DNA from: Amborella trichopoda
Taxonomy: Eukaryota; Streptophyta; Magnoliopsida; Amborellales; Amborellaceae
Direction: 5' to 3'
Length of the DNA: 64,000 bases
Assembly: GCF_000471905.2 (NCBI RefSeq)
Contig: NW_006499848.1
Coordinates: 1,467,713 to 1,531,712 of the forward strand
This document shows positions 49,001 through 58,619 of this stretch, piece by piece. The translations under genes were made by a program, and so were the position numbers. The notes under the pieces were generated by a model. The model saw nothing but the letters and a program-made list of their open reading frames with translations. It did no database searches and had not been told where the DNA came from. Position 1 is the stretch's first letter; each line of letters opens with the position of its first letter.

Positions 49001-50577
49001 TCCTTACTTGTCTTTTAAAATGTGGATCTTTTTTTTTTTACTAATGTCCTGAAGCAATTCATAAATGGGTGATCGTGAATGATCCTTCACTGCACGTAGA
49101 AAGATTTGGCCCTTTATGTACTTTCTGGTAAAAAAGCAAAGATAGAACGTAGATTAACTTGTGTGAAATGTGCATGCGTTAAGTTTTGATAGAATAACTG
49201 AAAGCTAGTTAACATGTGTCTCTCTTGATGCTACTTCAGTGTGTCATTCATTGTGATGTTTTGCACTTCACTGTTATAGTCTTTTCCTTTCTGGTATATT
49301 TTTTTGAAGTTATTGCACATTTATTAGTCAAAGTGATCCTCTCAAAAATGTGCTCATGATTATTTCAACTTGGTATGATTGTATCTTGTGGATTCCTGAT
49401 ATTTGGATTTTATTGTATGTATAATTTTGCAGGGTGCTGGTACATACATGTTTCGGATTGATGATGAGCGAGTTGTTGATGCTACAAGGGCAGGGAGCAT
49501 TGCTCATTTAATCAATCACTCTTGCGAGGTAAGTGCACAACATGAAAATTCACTACCAAAAACTTCGTCAATGAGCAGACGGGTTGGTGTTATTTGAGAT
49601 TAGGCGTGAGGTTCCAGTTAATGAGTAGCCAATAGCTTGTTGTGGTTACTATTTGGTTTTTTGGTATCATATTTGGAGACTTCCAGACATCAGCAATGGA
49701 TTTGAGTTGGTCTGGCTTCCTAATGTAAATTTCAGTTACCTCTATAGAAACTGCCCCAAATTTGAGATTAGTTTTGGGTTTACAATGATTGATGTTGGTG
49801 AAATGGGGCAAATTGGCTCATTGACAGCTTGGACTGAAACTATGGTTTCTTTGGTAGCCCTAGTTACATTTTCTGGAACATCTTGCACCGATTTTAATTG
49901 AAGATTGTGTTCCTTGCAATGGTTTATTTGGCCACTTTGGTCTTTAACTTTATTCTCTTATTGTGAATGCACATTTTCTGTTGCAGAATGACGAAATTGT
50001 TCTCCTTCATCAGCGATTGGCAATTTAATCACTTTGATTGAGCAATTAAATTGTTGTGTGTTCCCCTTGCATTTCTCGTGATTTATTTGATTATTAAAGG
50101 CACATAAAGTTTAGGGAGCACATATATATCACCTTTCATGTTTTTGTCACTCTTATGAATTGTTATGTAATTTTGGTTTCCTTGCTTCTGTTGCTATATG
50201 TTTCTTTACTGTCCTATATGTTGGCAGCCAAATTGTTACTCCAGAGTCATAACTGTTAATGGGGATGAGCACATAATTATATTTGCAAAGAGAGATATCA
50301 GTCAATGGGAGGAGCTCACCTATGATTACAGGTGTCTTTCGAATTTAAATCTGTTATATATTTGGTGTGCCTTGCATGAAGTTAAGATACTGAACCAAGA
50401 TGATTTTCTTTGGCTCAATTTTTTTTAATTCACAGATTTCTGGCAATTGATGAGCAACTTGCTTGCTATTGTGGCTTTCCAAGATGTCGTGGGATTGTTA
50501 ATGACATTGAAGCAGAAGAGCAAATGGCCAAGTTGTGCGTGCCTCGCCGTGAATTGGTTGATTGGAAAGGTGAATAA
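31084..50577 (+). CDS. ATX1/ATX2: ATX1/ATX2-class histone H3K4 methyltransferase, 24 exons, 1070 aa
   Basis: Nuclear Trithorax-family enzyme that methylates histone H3 lysine 4 within COMPASS-like complexes. Exons: 31084-31649, 32466-32517, 32660-32734, 33133-33349, 36601-36721, 36911-37015, 38493-38683, 39029-39121, 39290-39387, 39791-39955, 40427-40570, 40785-40832, 40968-41085, 42014-42079, 42162-42223, 42391-42447, 43682-43750, 44014-44212, 45352-45636, 48749-48810, 48896-48973, 49433-49528, 50228-50331, 50436-50577. All introns are GT-AG and phases agree (3213 nt including stop). Domains: PWWP about 293-365 ([18 protein letters not shown]), FYRN about 430-506, FYRC about 507-561, PHD 602-647 (C602, C605, C619, C622, H627, C630, C644, C647), extended PHD about 658-779, SET about 905-1024 (HGFGIF 916-921, YTGE 935-938, NHSCEPN 985-991, YDY 1021-1023), post-SET C1034, C1036, C1041. 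Length matches Arabidopsis ATX1/ATX2 (about 1060-1080 aa). The chosen ATG opens the longest frame and the product has the [12 protein letters not shown]-terminal motif. It looks intact. Orthology to ATX1 versus ATX2 cannot be separated here. Confidence 0.96.
31855..31955. repeat. (CT)n/(ATCT)n microsatellite in ATX intron 1
   Basis: Compound run of CTCTCACTCT, CTCTATCTATCTGTCTGTCT and ATCTATATAT units in the 816-bp first intron. Confidence 0.9.
33350..36600 (+). other. ATX intron 4 (3.25 kb) with inserted sequence
   Basis: This is the longest ATX intron and it splits the PWWP core between ...AKLT and GYAVWP. It is bounded by ACAG/GTTGGT and TTTTACAG. It holds a foldback MITE at 35903-36103, a 41-bp tandem duplication at about 36261-36331 and a GC-richer block at about 35460-35860 with a 149-codon - strand frame (35475-35924). 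I recognise no family in that frame. The stretch 33900-34350 looks unlike its neighbours in composition and may be an old insertion. Confidence 0.7.
35903..36103. mobile_element. Foldback MITE in ATX intron 4
   Basis: Arms of about 85-95 bp pair: GTTTGGTACGCACTTTCACA with the reverse of the right end (ATTTGGTACCTGTGAAA), and CACATGAAAAAACTCCC and ATGTGATTAGGT with their reversed copies at 36035-36070. The centre holds GGCAGCCAGCTGGTG. No coding capacity. Confidence 0.75.
38684..39028 (+). other. ATX intron 7 with local inverted repeat
   Basis: Contains an unusual segment (about 38825-38990) with short inverted blocks such as CCATCATTGGTCATTTCCTG. It is probably a small repeat insertion; no family was recognised. 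Confidence 0.4.
40030..40140. repeat. Imperfect (TG)n-rich tract in ATX intron 10
   Basis: Alternating TGTGTG, TGCATG and ACATATG units over about 100 bp. The long open frames on both strands here reflect the repeat only. Confidence 0.8.
41088..41560. mobile_element. ATX intron 13: (ACAT)n tract plus hAT-like MITE
   Basis: An ACATACAT tetranucleotide run (41090-41150) precedes a segment with GATTTTAAAAACGGATTGG at its left. Its right half is rich in CCGGGTCGGACCGGG and GTGACCGATTC. Palindromic CCGG-rich ends around a TTTACTGTAGCAAA-repeat core resemble the hAT MITE at 12871. Ends and target duplication are not resolved. Confidence 0.5.
42868..43215 (+). mobile_element. L1-type LINE RNase H remnant in ATX intron 16
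   Basis: In one + strand frame with three stops: [47 protein letters not shown] and [19 protein letters not shown]. This is the order of the RNase H-like domain at the end of plant L1 LINEs (LN.DG...KG, AE..AL..GL..A, VE.DS). About 17-bp inverted flanks (CCCAAATGAGGGG near 42872 and CTCCTCATTTGGGACC near 43189) enclose it, which is not a normal LINE feature. Confidence 0.65.
45020..45180. mobile_element. GGTCTG-rich MITE-like segment in ATX intron 18
   Basis: Clustered GGTCTGGTCTGAA, GACCAGTCTGACTGGTCTG and CTGGTCTGACCTGCC motifs on both strands recall hAT subterminal repeats. Boundaries are not resolved. Confidence 0.4.
45637..48748 (+). other. ATX intron 19 (3.1 kb), probably containing old insertions
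   Basis: This intron separates the end of exon 19 (...RRLAFG) from the SET core ([10 protein letters not shown]). The segment about 46980-48440 is richer in G+C than the rest of the intron, with CGGGCCCCCCTTGCTCC, GGCCCCGCGGAGATGCGCC and a TTCTATAAAGGGGGTTGGAG motif. That suggests one or more transposon pieces, but no coding domain was recognised. The longest open frame (47803-48165, 120 codons) has no family I know. Confidence 0.5.
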
Positions 50578-51060
50578 AAAAAAGGTAATGACTACAGCAT
50601 ATGCTACTTCCCGTTTTTTGTTTTGGTTCCCTGGACTTGGCCTGGAATACATCACACCAATAGTCTTACTTTTATTTTGTTTTGATAATTCCTTGGCTCT
50701 ATGGGTTTGGTAGTGAATTTTTCTCTTGGTGTAGTACTTTTTACAGCCTACCCCAAATGGTCGGGATAAGGCTCGGATGATGATGGTGGTGATGTGTAGT
50801 ACTTTTTACTTACAGGCATATGATCTCTTAATGGTATGGACTTCCATAAGGGTGTTTGGTACAGGAGTGGGGAGGGTAATAGGATCAGTGTTTGAGAGGT
50901 TGCCGAAACTGATCAAAAGGAAATAATAAGACTGCTACGAAATTCGGTTGTCCGTGGTCTATTGGAACTTGGAAGTGAAAAATTTTCCTTGGTTGGAAGA
51001 GTGTTGTTCTCATGCTGCTTGTAACCAAAGCTTAGTTATTTATTTATTTTTCTTTTGAGT
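50578..51060 (+). other. Presumed ATX 3' untranslated region and flank
   Basis: The stop codon TAA at 50575-50577 lies inside GAATAAAAAAAAGG. The 3' end of the transcript is not obvious. The segment includes a 50-bp RTE tail insertion at 50745-50794. Confidence 0.4.
50745..50794 (+). mobile_element. 50-bp RTE tail insertion with perfect 15-bp target duplication
   Basis: TGTAGTACTTTTTAC occurs immediately before (50730-50744) and after (50795-50809). Between them is only CCCCAAATGGTCGGGATAAG, GCTCGGATGATGATGG and a few bases, the 3' terminus of RTE LINEs. This is target-primed reverse transcription that stopped almost at once, or a tiny SINE sharing the RTE tail. It lies 168 bp after the ATX stop codon. 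Confidence 0.85.
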
Positions 51061-51253
51061 AAATGATCTTATGAGACCCTCCCACACCCATGTGTGTAGG
51101 ACCCCAAAGGATCACCATTAAATTTGGCACAATCTCTAGAAAAGTTATCACATGGGTATGGGACTTGACTTTTCTATAGATCTGTGCCAAATTTAGTGGT
51201 GATCCTTTGGGGTCCTACACACATGGGTGTGGGAGGGTCTCACAAGGTCATTT
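51061..51253. mobile_element. Near-perfect palindromic MITE
   Basis: Arms of about 85 bp are inverted. TGAGACCCTCCCACACCCAT and GGACCCCAAAGGATCACCA on the left match the reverse of the right arm. Only a short centre around 51150-51165 is unpaired. It is 193 bp with no coding capacity. The high arm identity suggests recent origin. A target duplication was not clear. Confidence 0.85.
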
Positions 51254-52275
51254 CCCTTTTTTTTTTTTGATAATCTGTTTCTCATGGGATCATGGTTTTG
51301 TATTTTTATGTGTTCCATCAGTTGGCTTGCTACTTGAAAAACCTGATTGTTTTTCTGGCAGATAATACTTCCTTCGCGTCAGGGTTACAGTCTTGTTTCT
51401 TATTCCTTTTGAGGCAAGTCACGATCTTGGCACCAAATGATTTTTATATATGAAGCAAGAGATCCATTTTTTACTTGGGAGCATCCAGTCAAGAAAAGTT
51501 TGTAAGGGCCATTTCTTCTTATTTGTTGTGCTTTCTCCATTTTTTTCTTGTATTGAGAAACATACTTTGGATAAACATGGCAATTGGAGAATCTACCATG
51601 TGCCAATATTCGGAAGGAGGCCTAGCTGAAATTGTGTAAGATGTATAGGTTTTTACTGTCAATGAGAAATCAAACTGCTTCTTATTTCAAATCTGTTTGA
51701 TTGTGCTGATTTTTTTCAGAAGTTTGATTTCTTCTTCTCAGTCTTAATGAGTTATTATTGAGCCTTCATTCTATAATTCTATGCAAGCTTTTCTGCATGC
51801 ATGGATGTGTGCTTAAAGATTACATGAACCCTCACATTTGTAAAGGCATGCATATTTACACTTGTCTGGTCTAGGAATTGTTTAAGCTGAACACCATAGA
51901 TTGGTACTCTGAATTTTCAACTGGTTTTGGCTTTTTCATGTTTATATTTATATTTTTCCAAAGGCTAAGCAAATAAAGCTGTTGCTGTGGCTCAAAACCA
52001 ATACCCAAGAGTGACTGATTAAAAATATAAAGATCATGAAGAAGAGCCTTTGTTGCATTTGCGTATGCATGTACAATCAATTGATCAAAGTGGAGTTTCA
52101 AATTAACATTTGAAAAAGAAATTTCCAAAGATTTTAAACTAAGACAATTCCAAAAATTCGAAACTTTCATATATGTCCAAGACAATACTCAAATACCTAA
52201 GCAATTAAGCCCAAGTCCACATTCAAATTTTATAATATAGAGAAGCAGTAAGCAAAATGTGGTTCATCCTCATGT
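51254..52275. other. Intergenic stretch without recognised features
   Basis: AT-rich, only short frames on both strands, no family recognised. Confidence 0.4.
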
Positions 52276-55120
52276 TTAGTCTTCATCTCTGTTCATCAGC
52301 TTTGACCCTATTAAACCTCCGTTTGATTCCAAGATATTATCATTAAAGTCACCACCCTCAACATAATGCCCCTCAGTCTCTTCCAAATCGTCCTCATCTT
52401 CTATCATCTTCTTCTTCTGTGTACCAGGTGTAATAGGAGATTTAGCGGTCCTCTGGGAGTTAGTAGCTAGTCTCGAACCCTCCTCAACTATATCGCAGGA
52501 CAGACCCTCACCAAGGACCTTTTCTGTTCTAGGATCAACTGTTTGCTCACTGCCATCATCTATGGCTATTACAGCAAGGGGATCACTCTTGTAATTATCA
52601 ATAATCACCTCTTTAGCTTTTTAATGCATTGGACGAAGAATAAATAATTGAGTTTCTTTTGCTCAAGCGTATTTTTGTTCTTTTATAAATCCTGCAGGTA
52701 ATGGATGAGCTAGAAATTTTAGAGAACAAGAATGTAGTCTAAAAGAGCAATAGACTTATAAAAAAAGCATAAGCTCTATCTCTACTGAAAAATTTTGAAC
52801 TTACAAACTTATGATCATTTTATATAAGTATATTATGAGGTAAAAAATAATAATTTAGTGACTGTTATTAACTTAGTAATATGAAATATTAGTCTTTGCA
52901 AAGTACCAATTTACTATCTCAAATGAGCTCCAATTGCGCTCACAACCATATAGCCCCATCTGTCAAGTTCAAAATGTGGATACACTATTTTTTTGGAAGT
53001 TGGGCAATTATTCTTATGTAGGCTCCACTGTTGGATTGCAATTGTGTTGTTTAAACTTAAATTCATAATTATAAGCAGTTAACTCTTTCAAAAATAAAAA
53101 ATAAAAAAAATTATAAGGTATTGGGCTTGGGTCAAGATGGTAGAGGCTAGGTTTCCGTAGCCCAATATCTCAAGGTCCATTCTTATGGTAATTTTGTCAA
53201 AAAATAAAATAAAATAAAAATTTATAATTATGAGGTTTTAAGATGTAACTAATGGAAATTGAAGTACAAACCACGCAACAAATGAACTAACTCTTTCAAA
53301 AAAAAAAATTAATTATAAGGTTTTAAGTTGTAACTAATGGAAGATATTCATTGGAGCTATCCGTAACTTCCTTCCTCTTAATATCCAAGTTTGCAATTAT
53401 GAACTCGGGGTCCAAATAGTATCCAGCTTCATATAGGGCTGATGAAGTTGCTGATTCGGCTTTCTAGTTGCAAACTCCCATATTGGGCCATACATGCTCT
53501 AATAATCATCCTATGCCTTGACCCTCTCTCTCGTGGCTCCCTGTAGTGCATTATATATGAAGCCCATAACGGGCTTCACTTCTCTATTAACCAAGCACAA
53601 AACTTTTACCAAGGGTAGGTACACCTTAAAGGAGTGAACTCACCCACTCTGGAAAATCTTATATAAAAGAATATCACATTCTCTCTTCCCTTGAGTGTGC
53701 TTGGCCACTTCTATCTAGATGTATCCTCTGAAGTGAACATAAATTGCAATTGTTTCTCTTATTTATTATGCTCTATTGAGTTAGGGAAGACGTGACGAAT
53801 CTCGTGACCCCATGCCTCACTATATCCCTCGTCTCAGTGAACATTCTCTTCATGCTAAAGGTATGTGGCTACATTGATGAACACTATCATGGCCTTGGCT
53901 TTATCAAGTGTCCCATTTATTTTTGGCATTTTGCCAAAACTGTTCTCAAGCATGAGATCTATATACTATGCTGCTCATGGTGTCCAAAAAATATTAGGCC
54001 GCTTTTGGCAAAATAAATCAGTAGGAAGCACATTTGTTGCAGCCATGTCTGTTACGATGTCCTCCCCAACCTCCTTAATACCCTTGTCAACCAAAGAAAA
54101 TATTTATTGTGCATCATGATCACTATGTTAAAGATACTCGTCTTAAAGGACAATTACCATCAAATTCATTACACGCTTGCTCCTCTTAGCACTCAAAATT
54201 TTCATGATTGAAACTTCATATTGCACGCATGCGTCCCTTTGAGTTTCAAGGTGTTCTTTGCGAGTGCTTCTCTTGCTGCAGTGACTATCGAAGCTCATAA
54301 AGGGTTGGGTGCTTTGACCCTGGCACATATTGGCGAATTGCCTCTAACATTATATGGGAGCTTATTTATGCGAGCAGCATTGGAAGCAATGCCATCATGA
54401 TACATCCATATTGGCATATTCGGGCTTGGCCTTCTTTCTTAAACCAATTGTAACTTGCTTCTTCCCTTTCTCCCTATCATGTACTGTAGCCTCAGAGTCC
54501 CCTTATTTGATTTTTTTTTTTTTTTTGGTTGGCTTGCGGTGGGGGGGTGGCATGGCGGCGGAGGAAGAAGGTAGACATCCGTAGGCCCCTTTATAGGAGG
54601 TTTTTAAAACCCAATTCTTCTCTTTATTTGGAGAGGAACCCACTTCAGTCTCCCCTTCATCTTACCACCAAACATGTTAACCCTGGCCTGCATCTCTTGC
54701 TGCCTTTTGCTTTTATTCTTGCATCCAAGTATTCAATCATCTCCTTCTTAATATCTGCTTGAACATTCTTACATGGCCAACATCCCCCCCTCATAATGTA
54801 AGGTGCTTTTCGAATCTATTACTCCCCCAAATACGTTAACCCTGGCCTTCAACTATTTCATGCCTGCATCTCTTGCTGCCTTTTGCTTTTATTCTTGCAT
54901 CCAAATATTCAATCATCTCCTTCTTAATATCTGCTTGAACATTCTTACATGGCCAACATGCCCCCTCATAATGTAAGGTGCTTTTCGAATCTATTACTCC
55001 CCCAATTTGTATCTCGTTCACAATTTTTTTACCACAATTTTTTTTAATCATTTTTTATCCAAGCAAAAACCATATTTCTGACCTGGATCCTTCCTTCTAA
55101 AAGAACCAAAAGAAGACATA
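52276..55120 (-). pseudogene. Decayed hAT transposase (BED/DUF659 type)
   Basis: Read on the - strand. A start near 55120 gives MSSFGSFRRKDPGQKYGFCL, like the RKDPAWKYG N-terminus of plant BED/DUF659 proteins. Next come KNVQADIKKEMIEYLDARIK (about 54900), LEAIRQYVPGSKHPTLYELR (about 54330), then FSLVDKGIKEVGEDIVTDMA, TNVLPTDLFCQKRPNIFWTP and YIDLMLEN-FGKMPKINGTLD (54110-53870). LPLVKVLCLVNREVKPVMGF follows at about 53600. An acidic 110-residue frame (52276-52608) beginning IDNYKSDPLAVIAIDD may be the C-terminus. Stops and frame changes occur throughout. A 176-bp tandem duplication (about 54673-54848 and 54849-55020) sits in the BED region. The region 52620-53350 is AT-rich noise where the dimerisation domain should be. 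Element ends were not located. Confidence 0.75.
54673..55020. repeat. 176-bp tandem duplication inside the hAT fossil
   Basis: Two copies with the same order of TGCATCTCTTGCTGCCTTTT, ATTCAATCATCTCCTTCTTA, ATGGCCAACAT and CTTTTCGAATCTATTACTCC are offset by 176 bp and nearly identical. The duplication therefore occurred long after the transposase began to decay. Confidence 0.85.
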
Positions 55121-55469
55121 TTGGAAAAATGAAAATCGCAAATACATAGTGATTTGACTGGCCTTTGTTGCCAGACCTTCGATCCTTGATGATTCGGATG
55201 AATATCGAGCTTTAAATCACCCGAAAATTTCTCTTGCTATCTCTCTTGGTAGATGGTTCACAATTAGTCCTATCCAAGAGAATTTGATTTGAGAAGAATT
55301 CTTGAAGTTCTTGGATTGTTTTAATCTCAAAAAAGTATAGAAAATCTTCAGTTTTTGTTTTTATTGTGTTGAAAGGTTTTGGGGGCTCAGAATGCCCCCC
55401 ATTTCCCCCCTTGAAAGGGCTAAAAAGAGAACTTTGCCCATGTTCCAAAGGCAATTTCCACCCTCAGTC

Positions 55470-55565
55470 CATGGGCACGCCTTGCTTAGGCACCTAGGGG
55501 CAGGGGGTGCGCCTTAGCATAGATGAGGTGCCTACGCCCCTGCCCCCCCTAGGCGCCAAGGCAGG
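55470..55565. mobile_element. GC-rich foldback (AGGCGCCTAGGGG type)
   Basis: AGGCACCTAGGGGCAGGGGG on the left pairs with CCCCTGCCCCCCCTAGGCGC on the right, around GCGCCTTAGCATAGATGAGG. Short GGCGCC-rich palindromes of this type occur in plant MITE ends. Only about 95 bp. Confidence 0.6.
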
Positions 55566-57720
55566 TCGTTTTGATACACTGCTGAAGTTTAGATGGAATT
55601 TGAAAATTGTTTACAAAAATTTGAGGAATGCCAAAGTCCACATGAATTGCTTGTTTCATAGTAAAAACCACATTGTCTAGAGGGATTTTCATTGTTTGAG
55701 ATCTCACTTCCCAAGCCTCTCAAGGATCATTGTGTAAAAGGTCGACCGATACGGTGTAGCAGATAGCATATGGGTGAATGAAACTATGAGCTTGAGACTG
55801 AACGGCTGATGCAACAAAGCCATATTGGCAGAACACATGCATATGAAGTCTAAATACTATGAATTGGAATACATGGGGATTGAAAAAGTTCAAAAGCTTT
55901 GATGTATACTTGCTGTCTATGTTGGATGGACATCGATACTTTTTCTAGTTTTTAGCATGAGGATGAGGGTTTCAGATTCTCTTAGACATGGAAAACAAGA
56001 GGGAAGCCTTGCTGAGGTCGTAATTGCATGCAGTAAGTGATAGTGAGAGCAGGTTTTGCTACAATCAATAATTGTTAAATCTCAAATATTGATATTAAAA
56101 TCAATATCATTGAAGCACAGACAAGTAATATTGGATACTCATTTGAGAACAAAAATTTGAAAGGACGAAAAAAGAGTCTGTCAAAATTTACTTATATTTC
56201 ACTTCATGAAAAAGGATGACAAAGTCAAATGACAGCATACCAGCAAAAGGAAAAATTCACTTTAAGCACGTAATCATTCAATGAAGTGCACAGTGATGAT
56301 GCAAGTATAAATTTAAAAGAACAAGAAGAAAGTCCTAACAAAATTTGTTTAATAATTCCATCCCATGATAAAACAGAAGTCCGAAGGCAAACGATGGTAT
56401 ACTAGAGAAAAGAAAGAAAAAAGTTCACATGAGTAACTTCCCAAAGGAAGCGTCATACAAACTGCAATTACTGTGGATTGCTAATCAAGAAAAAAGTATT
56501 TTTGGTTCCATCTATCAACTGATAATCCTAGCGTCACCCCATAGCAACTTGAGTTAGATGCGTTTATGGTATTTATTCATGGTCTTATATCATGGACATA
56601 TAAGCAAATCTTTGGGTGATCTGAGGAATGTTCGTGTATATGATACATCCCGACGGAAGGATCCATTTAACAGTTTGGTGTAGTTACAATAATTAGAGGA
56701 AATGATAACAGAATTATGATGATTTTTAGGGATAAATGAGTTAAAATGCAATATGTTTTCTATTCAAAGCAAAATTGAGATAGAGGAAGTAACGGCTTGT
56801 CACACAAACTGCAGGTGCATTGAGTTAACTCATGTAAAAATTATGTGATGCAAGCACAGAAATGGAATTCCATATGAAAAATAGATATCAGATCCCTCAG
56901 GAAAGCACATGATGGTTGAGTGACTCAGGTGCAACTTTGCTTAGAGCTAAATATGGTACATAAATGATAAAATATGAAAAGTAAAATCTCAACTTAGGTT
57001 ATTGTCCTCCTCAAACATCTTCATTCACGGACATATCCGAGATGTCTAAAATCGTAATGCAGAAGGGCAAGACATTTCATAAAGTCAACAAATTTTGGAC
57101 ACATTTCACAGGCAATGATTTATTTCACAGGCAATGATTTATTCACTTTAGATTCTTTTTTGTACTTATTCAAAGTAATGCATGATGACATTAGATCTCA
57201 CTTGCAGCAGAGTTGTTCTCATCACCTTTTCAGATCGACGTATATTATTGATTGTAAAATATATAATATTCAAGTGGAAAGAAATAATTGCTATAAAACT
57301 GCCTTGCAAGAGGAATTTTCTGCATAACAAAACAGCAATTCATCTTTTTTATCTTGAACCACTTTTTAAGCTGCCGATGCTAAATCTACGGATAATCACA
57401 TGGTTCATAGCCCCATCCATGTATGGTTTGTATTGGTGCATACAGTAACTGCTATCTTTCATGGACATGGACAAAATTTATGGCAGGTCCATTTGGATAA
57501 AATGATACAAGGTTATGGCAAACAGTTGCAATTAAAATTTAAATACAACAATGAGTATTACCAATATGAGAAATTTAAATAAAATAAGCTATTTTCTGAA
57601 GATTCCACTTGGAAAGATTCATTATCTACCCCTTCTTTTTTCATTTTTATATATAAATGAAGTGTCAATACAATAAGGAATATTTGTGGTCGACAATATT
57701 AGAAGTGATAAACAGTTTGG
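55566..57720. other. Intergenic stretch without recognised genes
   Basis: AT-rich and purine-rich on the + strand. An imperfect repeat of a block with TGACAAAGTCAAATGACAGC / AGTCCGAAGGCAAACGATGG (about 56207 and 56380) suggests an old duplication. The frames at 57115-57582 are short and unrelated to known families. Confidence 0.35.
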
Positions 57721-57759
57721 ATCAACCTGCCAACCTAATTGATTGACTCGACTTTGGTC

Positions 57760-58035
57760 TGGGTCTCAATGCCTGCTTGATCTGGCGGTTCCAGTCTAGC
57801 CATGTACAGCGTAGACCTACTACAACACCTGTTAGGACGTACAAGTCGTTTCAAGTAAAAGGCTCTAAAAGGGCGAGGGGAATGCCTAATAAGACATGGA
57901 TAGAAGTAGTGAGAAAAAGATATGCGGACGTATGGTCTTACTGAGGGTATGACCTTCGATAGAGAAGAATGAAGGAAAATGATGTATGCAACCGACACCA
58001 AATAATTGGGATAAGGCTTGGATGAAGATGATGAG
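57760..58035 (+). mobile_element. RTE-clade LINE 3' fragment
   Basis: Conceptual translation in + frames gives FQSSHVQRRPTTTPVRT, then SKRARGMPNKTWIEVVRKRY and DVWSY, followed by TGGATGAAGATGATGAGG. This is the typical C-terminus of plant RTE LINEs (RWFGHVQRRP..APVRR, RGRGRP.KTW.EVV..D) with its GAT-repeat tail. It is truncated at the 5' side and interrupted. The - strand 88-codon frame over it is a shadow. Confidence 0.75.
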
Positions 58036-58039
58036 GTAT

Positions 58040-58345
58040 AAGTGCACCATAGACCTAACCGGTTCGGGGCTTAGCCCGACCTGACATGACCCGGTATGTT
58101 TATATATATTAATAGATATATATATTTTTTATGTATTATAAGATATCCCCAAGTAATTGGAATAAGGCTCAGATGATGATGATGATATATTATAAGATAT
58201 AAACATGAATTATATAAAATGGTCATTGTATATTTTGACCTAGATCTGACAAGTTGGTTCCAAGTCCCGCTGATCTCGACCCGACTACATCTAGGTCGAT
58301 CCTAGACCCTGCTGGGTAGGGTCCACATTAGGGTCGATGCAACCT
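58040..58345. mobile_element. hAT-like MITE interrupted by an RTE tail
   Basis: GGTTCGGGGCTTAGCCCGACC on the left and GCTGGGTAGGGTCCACATTAGG on the right carry GGGTC/GACCC-type subterminal motifs around an AT-rich core, resembling the elements at 11090 and 26911. Its core contains the 41-bp insertion at 58147. End positions are approximate. Confidence 0.45.
58147..58187 (+). mobile_element. 41-bp RTE tail insertion with perfect 13-bp target duplication
   Basis: TATTATAAGATAT flanks both sides (58134-58146 and 58188-58200). The insert contains only CCCCAAGTAATTGGAATAAG, GCTCAGATGATGATGATG and two more bases. It is nested in the AT core of a MITE-like element. Confidence 0.85.
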
Positions 58346-58571
58346 ATTTACAGGTTTCTTCAATAACATCATTCAAAGATTCATCATTATAAACTATCAA
58401 GTATAGAAGGCAATAAAGGTTTGCTACTTGAAATCATCAAATTGTTATTATCTCTTGATTGCCATCCTAGGGCGTTCGTGTGAACATTTGGTTTCTTGAT
58501 GGGAATGAGCAACAATCCCTCTTAAGTGCAACAAAGCTGCCTTAATTTTAGTCTATAGTGTATGCGTATTT

Positions 58572-58615
58572 AGAGCCAATCCCAAATACTTGAAAAAAGG
58601 CTCTGATAATGATGA
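58572..58615 (+). mobile_element. Third RTE tail insertion, older
   Basis: GCCAATCCCAAATACTTGAA, AAAAGGCTCTGATAATGATG is the same tail, more diverged. Flanks AGTGTATGCGTAT and AGTGTGTGCCTAT may be a decayed target duplication. Confidence 0.55.
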
Positions 58616-58619
58616 GTGT

